From positions 1 to 64,000 of the forward strand of contig NZ_REGA01000020.1 in assembly GCF_003841505.1 (NCBI RefSeq): a DNA stretch of 64,000 nt. Direction: 5' to 3'. The notes beneath the pieces are model-generated. The model was not told where the DNA came from. It did no database searches and saw only the letters and a program-made list of their open reading frames with translations. The position numbers and the translations under genes were made by a program. Position 1 is the stretch's first letter. Each line of letters begins with the position of its first letter. This document shows positions 8,299-16,031 of the stretch, one piece after another. The DNA is from Natrarchaeobius chitinivorans (GTDB taxonomy: Archaea > Halobacteriota > Halobacteria > Halobacteriales > Natrialbaceae).

Positions 8299-9312
8299 CT
8301 ATCCATCCGGAAGGTACTGTCGACGTTGTTCGAGTTTTTCTCGAGCAGACCGTTGATCGTAATGTCGCTCCAGTACGTCCATCCCAACGTCCATTCGATC
8401 ACTCACGATGCGTTCAGGGGTATCTGACTGGAGATGATGCGTGATGGACCCCCGACGAACGGGATGCGGGCTCAGTGCTGACGGACACTTGTGAGCATAC
8501 TCTGTCGGGTGTGCTTCGCACTTGCCGATATTCCGGTCGTGTGGACACTTGTTCTCGTATACACACGGGCGCGTATACTGGTACGCGATCGTTCGTCCGC
8601 GATTGCGGCTGAGGCGACTACGCTTCGTCGCAAATAGCGGAGTTCGACCGTAGTCATCGACTACCCCTGGATGGTTGACCTCGAGCCAGTCGTCCAGGAC
8701 CAGACAGACGCGATCATTCAACGCAACCAGCCGCTCGCTTTTCGAGCCGTTCTTGAGAGAGGTTCCCTCGTCTGGTCTGTGGACTAACGCTAGGTATTGA
8801 TCGTCGGGTCTGTAGTCCTCGACATCGATTCCGGTCGCAGCACCGATTCGAAGCCCGGTATGCCAGAGTACCTCGAGCAGCGCGTGCTCGAGTCTTGCAT
8901 ATCGGTACCGCTCGAGATGGTCCAGAATCTTCTGAGCGCGATCCCTGCTGAGTAACTTGTCGCGTGCGTCATCAGCTGTGGTCGTCGGTAGGATGATTTT
9001 CTCATCGAGTCCTGCTTGCACTGCATCGATACTCGCACAGAACCGGAGGAAGACACGTAAGGTCGCCAGTTGTCCTTTCATGGATGCAGTGGCGAGTTCG
9101 TCTTCGTTCCGTCGTTTGACTCGGAATCTGTGGATATCGCGTGCGGAGAACTCGTTCAGGTTGTCAATCTCCTCGTTTTCACACCACTGTACGAACTGCT
9201 TGAGCCGGTAGTCATGTGATTGCAGGGTTGCATCCGCGAGTTCCTGTTGCCGTTCATCGAGGTACATCTGCTTGGCCGTCTCCGGGCCAAGCGGTTCGAG
9301 TTCGGTTGTCAT
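8299..9312 (-). CDS. tyrosine recombinase/integrase 1
   Basis: 337 residues. An N-terminal SAM-like core-binding region (about 15-110: DATLQSHDYRLKQFVQWC) is followed by the catalytic part. The first Arg is in WHTGLRIGAATG, the H-x2-R box in SPHPVRRGSITHH, and the tyrosine in ERHYDQRSA. A Cys/His cluster (CVYENKCPH ... GKCEAH) between them resembles a zinc knuckle typical of haloarchaeal integrases of this group. It is a clear paralogue of the integrase at 16978-17988. It probably integrates or resolves the accessory region that follows. Confidence 0.9.
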   Translation of the reverse strand: MTTELEPLGPETAKQMYLDERQQELADATLQSHDYRLKQFVQWCENEEIDNLNEFSARDIHRFRVKRRNEDELATASMKGQLATLRVFLRFCASIDAVQAGLDEKIILPTTTADDARDKLLSRDRAQKILDHLERYRYARLEHALLEVLWHTGLRIGAATGIDVEDYRPDDQYLALVHRPDEGTSLKNGSKSERLVALNDRVCLVLDDWLEVNHPGVVDDYGRTPLFATKRSRLSRNRGRTIAYQYTRPCVYENKCPHDRNIGKCEAHPTEYAHKCPSALSPHPVRRGSITHHLQSDTPERIVSDRMDVGMDVLERHYDQRSAREKLEQRRQYLPDG

Positions 9313-9608
9313 GTCGTCTCACTCACGAAGGCAGAAGACAGCAATCTCTGAACAAGCATGTTAGCGCTTGTCTGGTCGCCTAACAGCTAGCTGATGGCCC
9401 CGAAGATTTTGGATGTTCCCCGTCAGGGCCCATTCACTCACCCCACGATTCCTATTCGAAACGGAATCGTACGTTATTCTGGCTCTCGAGTCCTGAGCGG
9501 CGCATTTCGAAGATCCGTCGAGGCGGGTTCTGATTCGGATCCCAACCACGGACTCGACGCACCCCCTCGCTGTCGGGCGAATTTTGTAGCCGAAACGAGG
9601 TGGTCGCT

Positions 9609-9848
9609 GTGACGCTCGAGGAACTGCTGGCCGATCTTGACAGCAACGAGCTACACCGTCGAATTCAGTCACGCCCACAGCCCACGTCAGACCGCGAATT
9701 CCGCTGCTCTGAGTGCCAAGCCCGGTGTACTCGACTCACCGACGGACATTCGGAAGCCGGTCACAAATCATGGTGCTCACGGCGGTTACAGCGGACGGGA
9801 GCGGAACGCCGACCGCCGATGCTCACGGACGGGGGTGAACGCGAGTGA
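9609..9848 (+). CDS. small zinc-finger protein of mobile-element type
   Basis: 79 residues from GTG 9609 (MTLEELLADLDSNEL); an in-frame GTG at 9600 is the alternative. A CSECQARC motif followed by a His and Cys (HSEAGHKSWC) gives a likely C2HC zinc site. It overlaps the next gene by four bases (GTGA), so the two are co-translated. Similar small proteins are common on haloarchaeal plasmids and proviruses. The role is unknown. Confidence 0.6.
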   Translation: MTLEELLADLDSNELHRRIQSRPQPTSDREFRCSECQARCTRLTDGHSEAGHKSWCSRRLQRTGAERRPPMLTDGGERE

Positions 9849-10444
9849 GTTCCCGAATCTCGGCCCTCGAGAGTCCGAAAGCGAGTGGCGATGCGCTCGA
9901 GGCGCACCTGATTCAGTCCATCGACGCCCTCGAGTACGTCGGTGACCGGACCGCAACGTGGCATGATGCCCGAACGACGACGCTTCTCGAACCAGCCGAG
10001 AGCCTGCCGTTCTACGGAATTGTGGTCGTCGAACCGGGCGTTCCGGTCGAAATCAAAGGGTGCCAGATAGAGACGAGCAACGGGAGCGGATCGACGCGCG
10101 GGCGGTTCTACGTCAAGCGTGAGGCACATTCCCGGTTGCTCGAGGCGGGCGGGATGTACCTGTTCGTCGTCTACATTCCGCGGCCCGGACTCCCCCAGGG
10201 GTTGGACGTTCGAAGAATCTATTTCCCGAATATGAACACGAACGCGAGTCGGCCGTGTTCATATTCGGCTGGTTTCCATCGTGATGGCCGGGGTGTCCGC
10301 CCCGATCGGCCGCCTTCCGCTTCGCTCTTTATAACTGACCACCGAGTGAGTGACCGGAAAAATCTAGGATTTGTGGCTCGAGTTCACGAGCATGGTCCGA
10401 AACCAGACGCCCGGATCGGTTCGAATCCGAACCGACGGGGGTGA
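9845..10444 (+). CDS. PD-(D/E)XK nuclease-like protein, altered C terminus
   Basis: 199 residues. GVPVEIKGCQ has the E-x-K of a PD-(D/E)XK-type active site, followed by GRFYVKREAHSRLLEAGGMYLFVVYIP, which matches the layout of the protein encoded at 11282-11614. From about residue 125 the sequence loses coding character: it runs through a perfect inverted repeat (10226-10268) and a promoter-like CTTTATAA just before the next gene. The C-terminal 70 residues are probably not original, so the gene may be a truncated or chimeric copy. The start GTG overlaps the upstream stop. Confidence 0.55.
   Translation: MSSRISALESPKASGDALEAHLIQSIDALEYVGDRTATWHDARTTTLLEPAESLPFYGIVVVEPGVPVEIKGCQIETSNGSGSTRGRFYVKREAHSRLLEAGGMYLFVVYIPRPGLPQGLDVRRIYFPNMNTNASRPCSYSAGFHRDGRGVRPDRPPSASLFITDHRVSDRKNLGFVARVHEHGPKPDARIGSNPNRRG
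10226..10268. repeat. perfect 15-bp inverted repeat (stem-loop)
   Basis: CCGAATATGAACACG at 10226-10240 and its exact inverse at 10254-10268 leave a 13-base loop. It lies inside the reading frame of the nuclease-like protein where homology fades, so it could be a terminator, an operator or the scar of an insertion. Confidence 0.85.
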
Positions 10445-10682
10445 CGAGTGGCGATACGACGCCATCGAGAAGGCCGCGACGTTCTACGACTGCAACCGAT
10501 CGAACGCCGTCGCGTTCGCTTGCGAAGACGTCGACACGCTCGTCCGTGCGGCCCGCCACGTCCTCGAGTGGGACGACCTGGCTCGAGAACAGCGCCGGGA
10601 GATCGCCGAGACGCTCTCGATTCGAGCCGTTACCTTCGACGTCGACACCTCGATCACGGTCACGCGAAAGGGCGGCGAATAA
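10392..10682 (+). CDS. DUF7692-like haloarchaeal protein
   Basis: 96 residues from ATG 10392 (MVRNQTPGSVRIRTDGG); the first seven codons of the longer reading look non-coding. EWRYDAIEKAATFYDCNRSNAV in the middle and REIAETLSIRAVTFDVDTSI at the end give a compact alpha/beta fold. It looks like a small antitoxin-like or helix-turn-helix-containing family common in haloarchaeal mobile DNA. A TATA-like TTTATAA at about 10327-10333 could serve it. Function unknown. Confidence 0.55.
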   Translation: MVRNQTPGSVRIRTDGGDEWRYDAIEKAATFYDCNRSNAVAFACEDVDTLVRAARHVLEWDDLAREQRREIAETLSIRAVTFDVDTSITVTRKGGE

Positions 10683-10736
10683 CATCCTATTGACGTCACC
10701 AGCAGGCTTTTGCAACTAGCACCTGTATGCTCGAGT

Positions 10737-10883
10737 ATGAGTCTCACCACCGACGACTTCGCTGAGTTCATGGGCGGTGATCCTGACGACGACGAAGAGG
10801 TTCCACTCGGTGACGCGCTCGAGGAGCTGGCCGTAGACATTGACGTGGATTCCGTCAAGGCGGTCCGTGACGTCCGCGAGTGA
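10737..10883 (+). CDS. VapB-like antitoxin (short)
   Basis: 48 residues, MSLTTDDFAEFMGG at the start and VDSVKAVRDVRE at the end, very acidic. The stop overlaps the GTG of the PIN gene by four bases (GTGA), the classic antitoxin-toxin arrangement. There is no obvious DNA-binding fold, so it is the neutralising half of a small module or a remnant of one. It is below the length at which ORF searches usually report genes. Confidence 0.6.
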   Translation: MSLTTDDFAEFMGGDPDDDEEVPLGDALEELAVDIDVDSVKAVRDVRE

Positions 10884-11269
10884 GATTGTTTTTCGGCACA
10901 AACGTCATTGTCGCAGCGGTTACTCGGGACACTGAGCGGTCCGAAACTGCCGTCACAGCACTCAACGAATGTGATGACACCTATACCTCCATGATCAACC
11001 TCATGGAGCTTCGTACTGTCCTCGCGAAAAAGAAACGGATCGAACGGGATCGAGTCCACCAAATCGAGCAACGAGTCGCATCCCGAACGACGGTAACGTT
11101 TCCCGACGCCTCCGACCTGATCGAAGCGAATCGGCTCCAAGAAGAGACGCTACTGTATCCGATGGATGCGATGGTTCTCTCAGCGGCGAACGCAGTCGAT
11201 GCGACACTCGTTACCTTCGACAGTGAGCTTCGAGAGTACGGAGCGAAAGCACCGCACGAAGTGGTATGA
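10880..11269 (+). CDS. PIN-domain toxin lacking its first catalytic Asp
   Basis: 129 residues starting at GTG 10880. The fold follows VapC: LFFGTNVIVAAV, then NLMELRTVLAKK, LLYPMDAMVLSAA and LVTFDSEL. In active PIN proteins the first motif is normally D-T/S-N; here the Asp is replaced by Gly (codon GGC instead of GAC, one base away), whereas the Glu and the later Asp residues are present. PIN ribonucleases coordinate metal through this Asp, so the toxin is probably impaired or inactive. Paired with the antitoxin-like protein immediately upstream. Confidence 0.8.
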   Translation: MRLFFGTNVIVAAVTRDTERSETAVTALNECDDTYTSMINLMELRTVLAKKKRIERDRVHQIEQRVASRTTVTFPDASDLIEANRLQEETLLYPMDAMVLSAANAVDATLVTFDSELREYGAKAPHEVV

Positions 11270-11281
11270 ACCCGATTCTGA

Positions 11282-11614
11282 TTAGAAGACGCCCGAAATA
11301 CTGATTTTCGCTTGCTCGGTCCCACGGTGGTCACCGCCACCATGCCACTGGAGCAATGGGAGGTTCGACGCCTTTACCATCTTATCCTTGACAATCGTGC
11401 AGCCAGAGCGTCCGTGCGGTCGATAGACAACGAAACAGTACCAGCCGTCAGCCTGTCGGAGCCGATCGTGGTACGCCCGATAGATTTTGAAGTTTCCCGG
11501 CTGGCCGTCGCTGTGCTCGAGCATGGTGCTCTTAATCTCAACCGGCGTTCCGTTCTGAAAGCGGGCATCGTGCCCCGACGATCGCTCGAGAGTGAAGCGC
11601 CGCTTCTTGGACAT
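11282..11614 (-). CDS. PD-(D/E)XK nuclease-like protein
   Basis: 110 residues from ATG 11614 (MSKKRRFTLERSSG). GTPVEIKSTML carries the E-x-K element and DGWYCFVVYRPHGRSGC resembles the paralogue at 9845-10444 in order and spacing. The last part ends in QWHGGGDHRGTEQAKI. The N terminus seems shorter than the typical haloarchaeal copies, so part of the family's leader may have been lost. A TTATATAT-like box at about 11688-11696 lies upstream on this strand. No experimentally known role; nucleic-acid cleavage is inferred. Confidence 0.6.
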   Translation of the reverse strand: MSKKRRFTLERSSGHDARFQNGTPVEIKSTMLEHSDGQPGNFKIYRAYHDRLRQADGWYCFVVYRPHGRSGCTIVKDKMVKASNLPLLQWHGGGDHRGTEQAKISISGVF

Positions 11615-11831
11615 CCGCTTCTCGCAGATCGTACCGAAGTGGTTCGCTCGTTTCGAACGATTCACGCAGACCACGCGCTACGCGCGACGTTATATATCAA
11701 CTCCTCCGAGTGCAACGCCGTCCGCCCATCGGACGCGTCGCGACCGTCGGGAGCGAGCGATGGGCATGGGGGGATGGGCTGTACTGTAACGGGGGGTGTG
11801 TAACCGTAACTAGCTAACCACCCCGGCGCTG

Positions 11832-12404
11832 TCATCCGATTACCCCCTCGACCTTGCCAAGCGTCTCAGTGTGCAGACCCTCGTTCCGGTATTCGTTCCA
11901 CCGAGAATTGACCCACCCGTGGCTGTATGGCACGAACCGAGCGGTTTCACGGTCCGTCATGCCGTCCTCTTTGCACCGAATTACCGTCCAGATCGCCGTC
12001 ATCTTGGCCGCTTCGTCGGCCTCGAGATCATCGGTTTCCTCGCCGTAGGCCGACCACGACCAGTCAGACGCCTCTTTCGTGTTGTATCGGAAGTCCGTCG
12101 GTGGGATGCCCTCGACCTGACCCTCGATATCGGCGAGTTCGGCGTTCCGAATCGCGTCGGCGATGACGGCTTTCTTCTTCGAGACTTTCTTGACGATCGT
12201 CCCGACGCGCCACAGCATCGGATGGACCGATCGCTCGCCGTGAGCGATGTAGATCAGCGCGCCACCGTACTTGCGGATCTTGTAGACGAGCGGAGCCATC
12301 TTCTGCCGAGTTTCGTAGCCCTGTTTGCCGGTTCCGCTGGCTGAACTCGAGAACTCATCCCCGGCCTCCACGCGAATATCGAACCGTGGTCCTCTCGTCG
12401 TACT
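11832..12404 (-). pseudogene. C-terminal fragment of a mobile-element P-loop ATPase
   Basis: Only the region coding for about 190 residues (FDIRVEAGDEFSSSASGTG onwards) has a protein-like sequence; upstream the frame is only antisense-like noise of the HEPN gene. GDEFSSSASG sits where Walker B would be, followed by LVYKIRKYGGALIYIAHGE, the region after it in haloarchaeal plasmid or viral ATPases. The Walker A half is missing. The break lies 18 bp downstream of the HEPN stop, so insertion of the HEPN/MNT pair may have cut the gene. Confidence 0.6.
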
Positions 12405-12421
12405 TAGGGGGTCGGCTGCGG

Positions 12422-12904
12422 TCACTCGCAGATGCAGTCCTGGGTCCGCGTCAATTGAACGATCTCGTCGTGAAGTTGCACCGCGAGTCCGTGGATCGTC
12501 CGCGCCCGGTACTCGCCGGCGACGCCGGTCCGATAGTAGGATTCCGACCGGTTCTCGCGCCAAAGTTCCTCGAGTCGGTCGGCGACGTCCCGCGAGAAAA
12601 GACCGGCCCTGACCCCTAGCTCGTACACCTCGGTGTGGCGCTGGCCGGCAACGTCGTACCCTTTCTCCTCGACGTAGAACTGGATCGAGCGTTCGATCGC
12701 GACGAACGAACTCTCGATGATGACGGTGAAGTGACCGTTTCGATCGAGCAAGAAGCCGGCGGCGTCGAGGAGGCGACACGACTTCCGCAACTGGAGGACG
12801 GCCGGATCGGAGACGTGTTCGAGTCCGACCTCCGGGTTCTCTGGCTTCCGCTGGAACGCGTCTTCAGCGTCCGCAAGCGCCGCCTCGAGGTCCGTCGACG
12901 TCAT
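12422..12904 (-). CDS. HEPN-domain protein (putative RNase toxin)
   Basis: 160 residues, mainly helical. The pattern RARTIH (R-x4-H) at about residues 136-141 in the last helical region resembles the HEPN catalytic motif of MNT-paired toxins. KSCRLLDAAGFLLDRNGHF is the N-terminal helix pair. The start overlaps the nucleotidyltransferase stop by four bases. HEPN/MNT pairs are RNase toxin plus antitoxin that modifies it; here the Tyr that follows the His in many active toxins is absent. A function in mobile-DNA stabilisation or phage defence is inferred. Confidence 0.7.
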   Translation of the reverse strand: MTSTDLEAALADAEDAFQRKPENPEVGLEHVSDPAVLQLRKSCRLLDAAGFLLDRNGHFTVIIESSFVAIERSIQFYVEEKGYDVAGQRHTEVYELGVRAGLFSRDVADRLEELWRENRSESYYRTGVAGEYRARTIHGLAVQLHDEIVQLTRTQDCICE

Positions 12905-13557
12905 TCGTCCACCCCGAAGACGTCACGCTTCACCCGCCGGAACGTCTCGCTTTCGAGGAGGGGAATCCCCTCCTGCAGGACGGGCCGTAAATCCTCGCCG
13001 CGCTTGCGGGCGCTCTCGGGCGACTCGACGAAGACCTCGATCTCGTACCGATCGCCGTCGATCGGTTCGTCCTCCAGGTCCCGAACGATATCCGAGACGG
13101 TTCGTCGCGCCGAAACCGGATCCTCGTCCTCGTCGACGAGGACGAAGACGTCGATGTCGCTCGCGCGGTCCGCCTCGCCGCGCGCCACGCTGCCGAAGCA
13201 GAGGATTCCGGCGACCGGGGGCACTTCGTCGTCCACTCGCTCGACGAATCGTTCGAGCGGCTCGCGAAACTCCGCCTGTGGAATTTCGAGAAGCGGCTCG
13301 TCGGCGTCGCGAAGCCGGCGCTCGTCGATCCGGTAGAGGGTCCGATTCCCGGCGTCGCGCCTGACGACGAGCCCCATCGACTCGAGGAGGGTGAGCGCCT
13401 TCGAGACGCTGGGGCCGCCGTACCCGGTCAGCTGTTGAAGATTTCGGTTCGAAAACTCCTCGGACGGGTTACGGGCGAGTATCTCGAGCGCCTCGTCCAT
13501 CGCTGCGTACCGAAAGACCTGATCGTCCGGGAGCGGTAGTCGTACTTCTACGGCCAT
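12901..13557 (-). CDS. MntA-type nucleotidyltransferase antitoxin with N-terminal wHTH
   Basis: 218 residues. Residues 17-85 form a winged helix (EALEILARNPSEEFSN ... GYGGPSVSKALTLLE). The nucleotidyltransferase core follows with the exact motif GS-x10-D-x-D in GSVARGEADRASDID. The wHTH suggests that the antitoxin also regulates its own operon, and a short palindrome overlaps the expected transcript start (13560-13576). First gene of the HEPN/MNT operon with a four-base overlap to the HEPN gene. Confidence 0.85.
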   Translation of the reverse strand: MAVEVRLPLPDDQVFRYAAMDEALEILARNPSEEFSNRNLQQLTGYGGPSVSKALTLLESMGLVVRRDAGNRTLYRIDERRLRDADEPLLEIPQAEFREPLERFVERVDDEVPPVAGILCFGSVARGEADRASDIDVFVLVDEDEDPVSARRTVSDIVRDLEDEPIDGDRYEIEVFVESPESARKRGEDLRPVLQEGIPLLESETFRRVKRDVFGVDE

Positions 13558-13559
13558 CT

Positions 13560-13594
13560 GTTACACCTCATGTAACGCGTTATGCCACATATAA
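13560..13594 (-). promoter_or_regulatory. promoter and palindromic operator of HEPN/MNT operon
   Basis: GTTACA-5 bp-TGTAAC at 13560-13576 starts two bases from the start codon of the wHTH-nucleotidyltransferase. A TTATAT element (complement at 13589-13594) sits about 33 bases upstream of the start codon, fitting a leaderless transcript. The palindrome is positioned over the start point, so binding of the protein's own wHTH could block transcription. This is inferred from position. Confidence 0.55.
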
Positions 13595-13832
13595 TCACCG
13601 CTAGATCGAGGGGTGAACGCGTGAACGGCGGGAAGCGAAGAGTTGCGATCGGAACGGAAAACGAACTCGAATTACGGGCGCGATCCGCTCGTGGTCTCGC
13701 CGCGGAACGTTAAGGCGGAGGACTTCGAATCGAGGGTGAGATCGGATGAGCGAATCGAAACACGCCGTCGGCGTCGACTGGGCGTCCGGGAACTGGCTCG
13801 CCGTAGAATACCGAGACGAAGAGTACGATTGC

Positions 13833-15295
13833 TTGACATCCTCCCCGCGCTAAAGGGCGAGGATTCCCGACCGCGTTGGGATATTACGGTTCGCGGTTCA
13901 CGACCTGTTCTCGTGGGGCGAAAACACCCTCATCACGGTCGAACAGGCGAACCGCTGGCTGTGCCAACCAGCCGTTATCCCTATCACCGCCATCCGTGGC
14001 GAGACTCGGGAGTACCTTTTGTCGAATGTTCTCCGCACCATTCACGTCCGCGTTCGCAACTGTATCACACTTCTCACACACGTACAGTCCACGTTCGACG
14101 CGCTGATTGTCCTCTGTGTGGCCGCACGCCGAACACGACTTCGACGTATCGCGTTCCGACACCAACTCCACGTCGATGCCTTCTGCTTCCGCCTTGTAGT
14201 CGAGTAGCGTCGTGAATCGGTCGAACGCCCACCCGTGCAAGTCGAGGTTGCCGTGGTCGCCCCAATCCCGGGGTTCGCCGTTCTCGTCGTCTTTTCGGAT
14301 GCCGCCGAGGTCGCCAACGACAAGCGTCCCGACACCCCGTTTGACGCACTCCTCTACGATTGCCTTCGAGAGTGCGTGCAAGAAGTGTGTCCGGCGACCA
14401 CTCCGCTTCCGGTCAAGACGAGTGGCTTCACGGGACGAGGAATCGTCGCACTTGGCTTTCTTCTTCGTGAAGTAGTATTCGTCCTCTTTGAGTGCGCCAC
14501 CGGGATACAACACTGATTCGTCGCCGAACGAAACGGCGGCGAAGTTGCAAATCCCGAGGTCAACACCAGCCACTCCGTCACCCGGCGGTTCCGGGTCGAT
14601 AGTGGTGCGACAGACGAATTGAAGCCGCCAATCGTCGCGTTTGTAGACGGCACGAACCTGTTGAATGTCCCACTCGGTCAGGTCAACGTCCGGGCGGGTC
14701 TGGTACTCGCACAGGATGAAGTCCGAGCGGTGTTCTTTGAGGTTACGTCCTTTTGAGAGGCGAACACGAGTGAACTGTGCGTCGTGCTTGAAGCCAGCCG
14801 CTTTGAACGACACGGTTGAACGTGGGTGGGAGTCTCCGTTTTTGCGGTAGCCGGGCGGTCGGGCACGGTCGTCGCCGTTCCGACGCTTGCCGAACCAGCC
14901 GTTGAACGCTTCAGCGAGTTCTTCGAGAATGCGCTGACTGGATTGAGAGTGTAAGTCCGTGTAGCGTTCGTGGCTTTTGAGTTCGGCTTTGAGTTCCCCA
15001 TCATCGGGAATCTCGCCCGTTTCGTCCCACTGTTCTTGTGCGTAGTAGCGACCGACGTTCCAGAGTTTTGAGGCGGCCCATCCGAGTTGGTCGAGGTCGT
15101 CACGAACCTGTTGCTGGTTCGTAATCCTGGCCTCGAAGGTTCGGATGGTTCGACTCATTTTCTGGCTTCATAACTGGTTATGAACGCCGTTTTGTTAATA
15201 ATGTCGAATGGTGTGGAATATCCGGCCATGCTATCGACGGTGGTTGGTGGAGGGGTTGTCAGCTGTATCCCCGCCCTGAAGGCGGGGTTTTAGCC
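13833..15295 (-). mobile_element. IS200/IS605 (IS1341-like) element carrying only tnpB
   Basis: It sits inside the DUF429 gene. On the element's strand the left end is next to a GGCGGGG/CCCCGCC hairpin (15269-15287), and the right end has a CCTCCCC...GCGAGG hairpin (about 13840-13862) after tnpB. No tnpA is present, so it depends on another copy for movement. The flanking TTCAAG on the left-end side and GTCAAG on the right-end side share TCAAG, as expected of target and right cleavage sites. The ends are set to within a few bases only. Confidence 0.8.
13884..15158 (-). CDS. tnpB: TnpB RNA-guided endonuclease
   Basis: 424 residues. N-terminal helix-rich region (MSRTIRTFEARITNQQ), then RuvC-like segments: Asp in GVDLGICNFAAV, Glu in the VVGDLGGIRKDDENG region, and Asp in NADVNGAENIRQ. 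Between them the zinc ribbon C-x2-C...C-x2-C is intact (CSACGHTEDNQ ... CEKC). TnpB proteins cut DNA at a target set by an RNA made from the right end of the element; that region (downstream of the stop) carries a hairpin. The frame is intact, so it may be active. Confidence 0.9.
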   Translation of the reverse strand: MSRTIRTFEARITNQQQVRDDLDQLGWAASKLWNVGRYYAQEQWDETGEIPDDGELKAELKSHERYTDLHSQSSQRILEELAEAFNGWFGKRRNGDDRARPPGYRKNGDSHPRSTVSFKAAGFKHDAQFTRVRLSKGRNLKEHRSDFILCEYQTRPDVDLTEWDIQQVRAVYKRDDWRLQFVCRTTIDPEPPGDGVAGVDLGICNFAAVSFGDESVLYPGGALKEDEYYFTKKKAKCDDSSSREATRLDRKRSGRRTHFLHALSKAIVEECVKRGVGTLVVGDLGGIRKDDENGEPRDWGDHGNLDLHGWAFDRFTTLLDYKAEAEGIDVELVSERDTSKSCSACGHTEDNQRVERGLYVCEKCDTVANADVNGAENIRQKVLPSLATDGGDRDNGWLAQPAVRLFDRDEGVFAPREQVVNREP

Positions 15296-16031
15296 TTGAA
15301 ATTCCCATAACTCTGGCCGGTGATTTCGAGGAACTCTGGGAATCGTTCGATCGGACACCCGATCGGATACTCGTCGACGTGCCGATCGGACTCTTCGACG
15401 AGGACGACGACGAAACCGGGGAACGGGGGCGGCGCTGCGACACGCTCGCGAGGAACGCGCTCGGTTCGAGGTCGGCGAGCGTTTTCACTCCGCCGGCACG
15501 TCAAGCGGCCGTACGAGCGAGAGACGGTAAGTCACACGAGGACGTTTCCGAGACGAATCGAGACATCGTGGGGAAGGGGCTCTCGATCCAGGCCTATCAC
15601 ATCGCGCCCGGTATCGCCCAGATGGACTCATTTCTCAATTCCGGAAACGAGGCCGAAATGGAGCGTCGTCGCGAGCGAGTCGAAGAAGCCCATCCAGAGG
15701 TGTGCTTCGTCGCGTTCAACGGCGGAGAGCTCGAGCACCCGAAAACGAGCGCCGTCGGACTCGGAGAGCGGCTTTCCGTCCTCGAGAACGTCGCGGACGA
15801 CCCGGCTAAAACGTTTCGAGAGATCACCCGCGAACTCGCGGAACACGAAGACGAGGGAGACGTCACGGACGTCACCGCGGACGACGTGCTAGACGCGCTG
15901 GCGCTCGCGCTCACGGCCAGTGCGAACGAGGACGAACTCCGGACGATCCCCGAAAATCCGCCGAAAGATCAACGACGGCTACCCATGCAGATGGTATACA
16001 GAGCAGAGTCCCCGTTGGAGGTGAGTAGGTG

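Noticed and set aside
12405-12779. N-terminal part of the ATPase-like frame
   Set aside because: This stretch is only the out-of-frame image of the HEPN gene on the same strand (very Arg-rich) and adds no ATPase motif.
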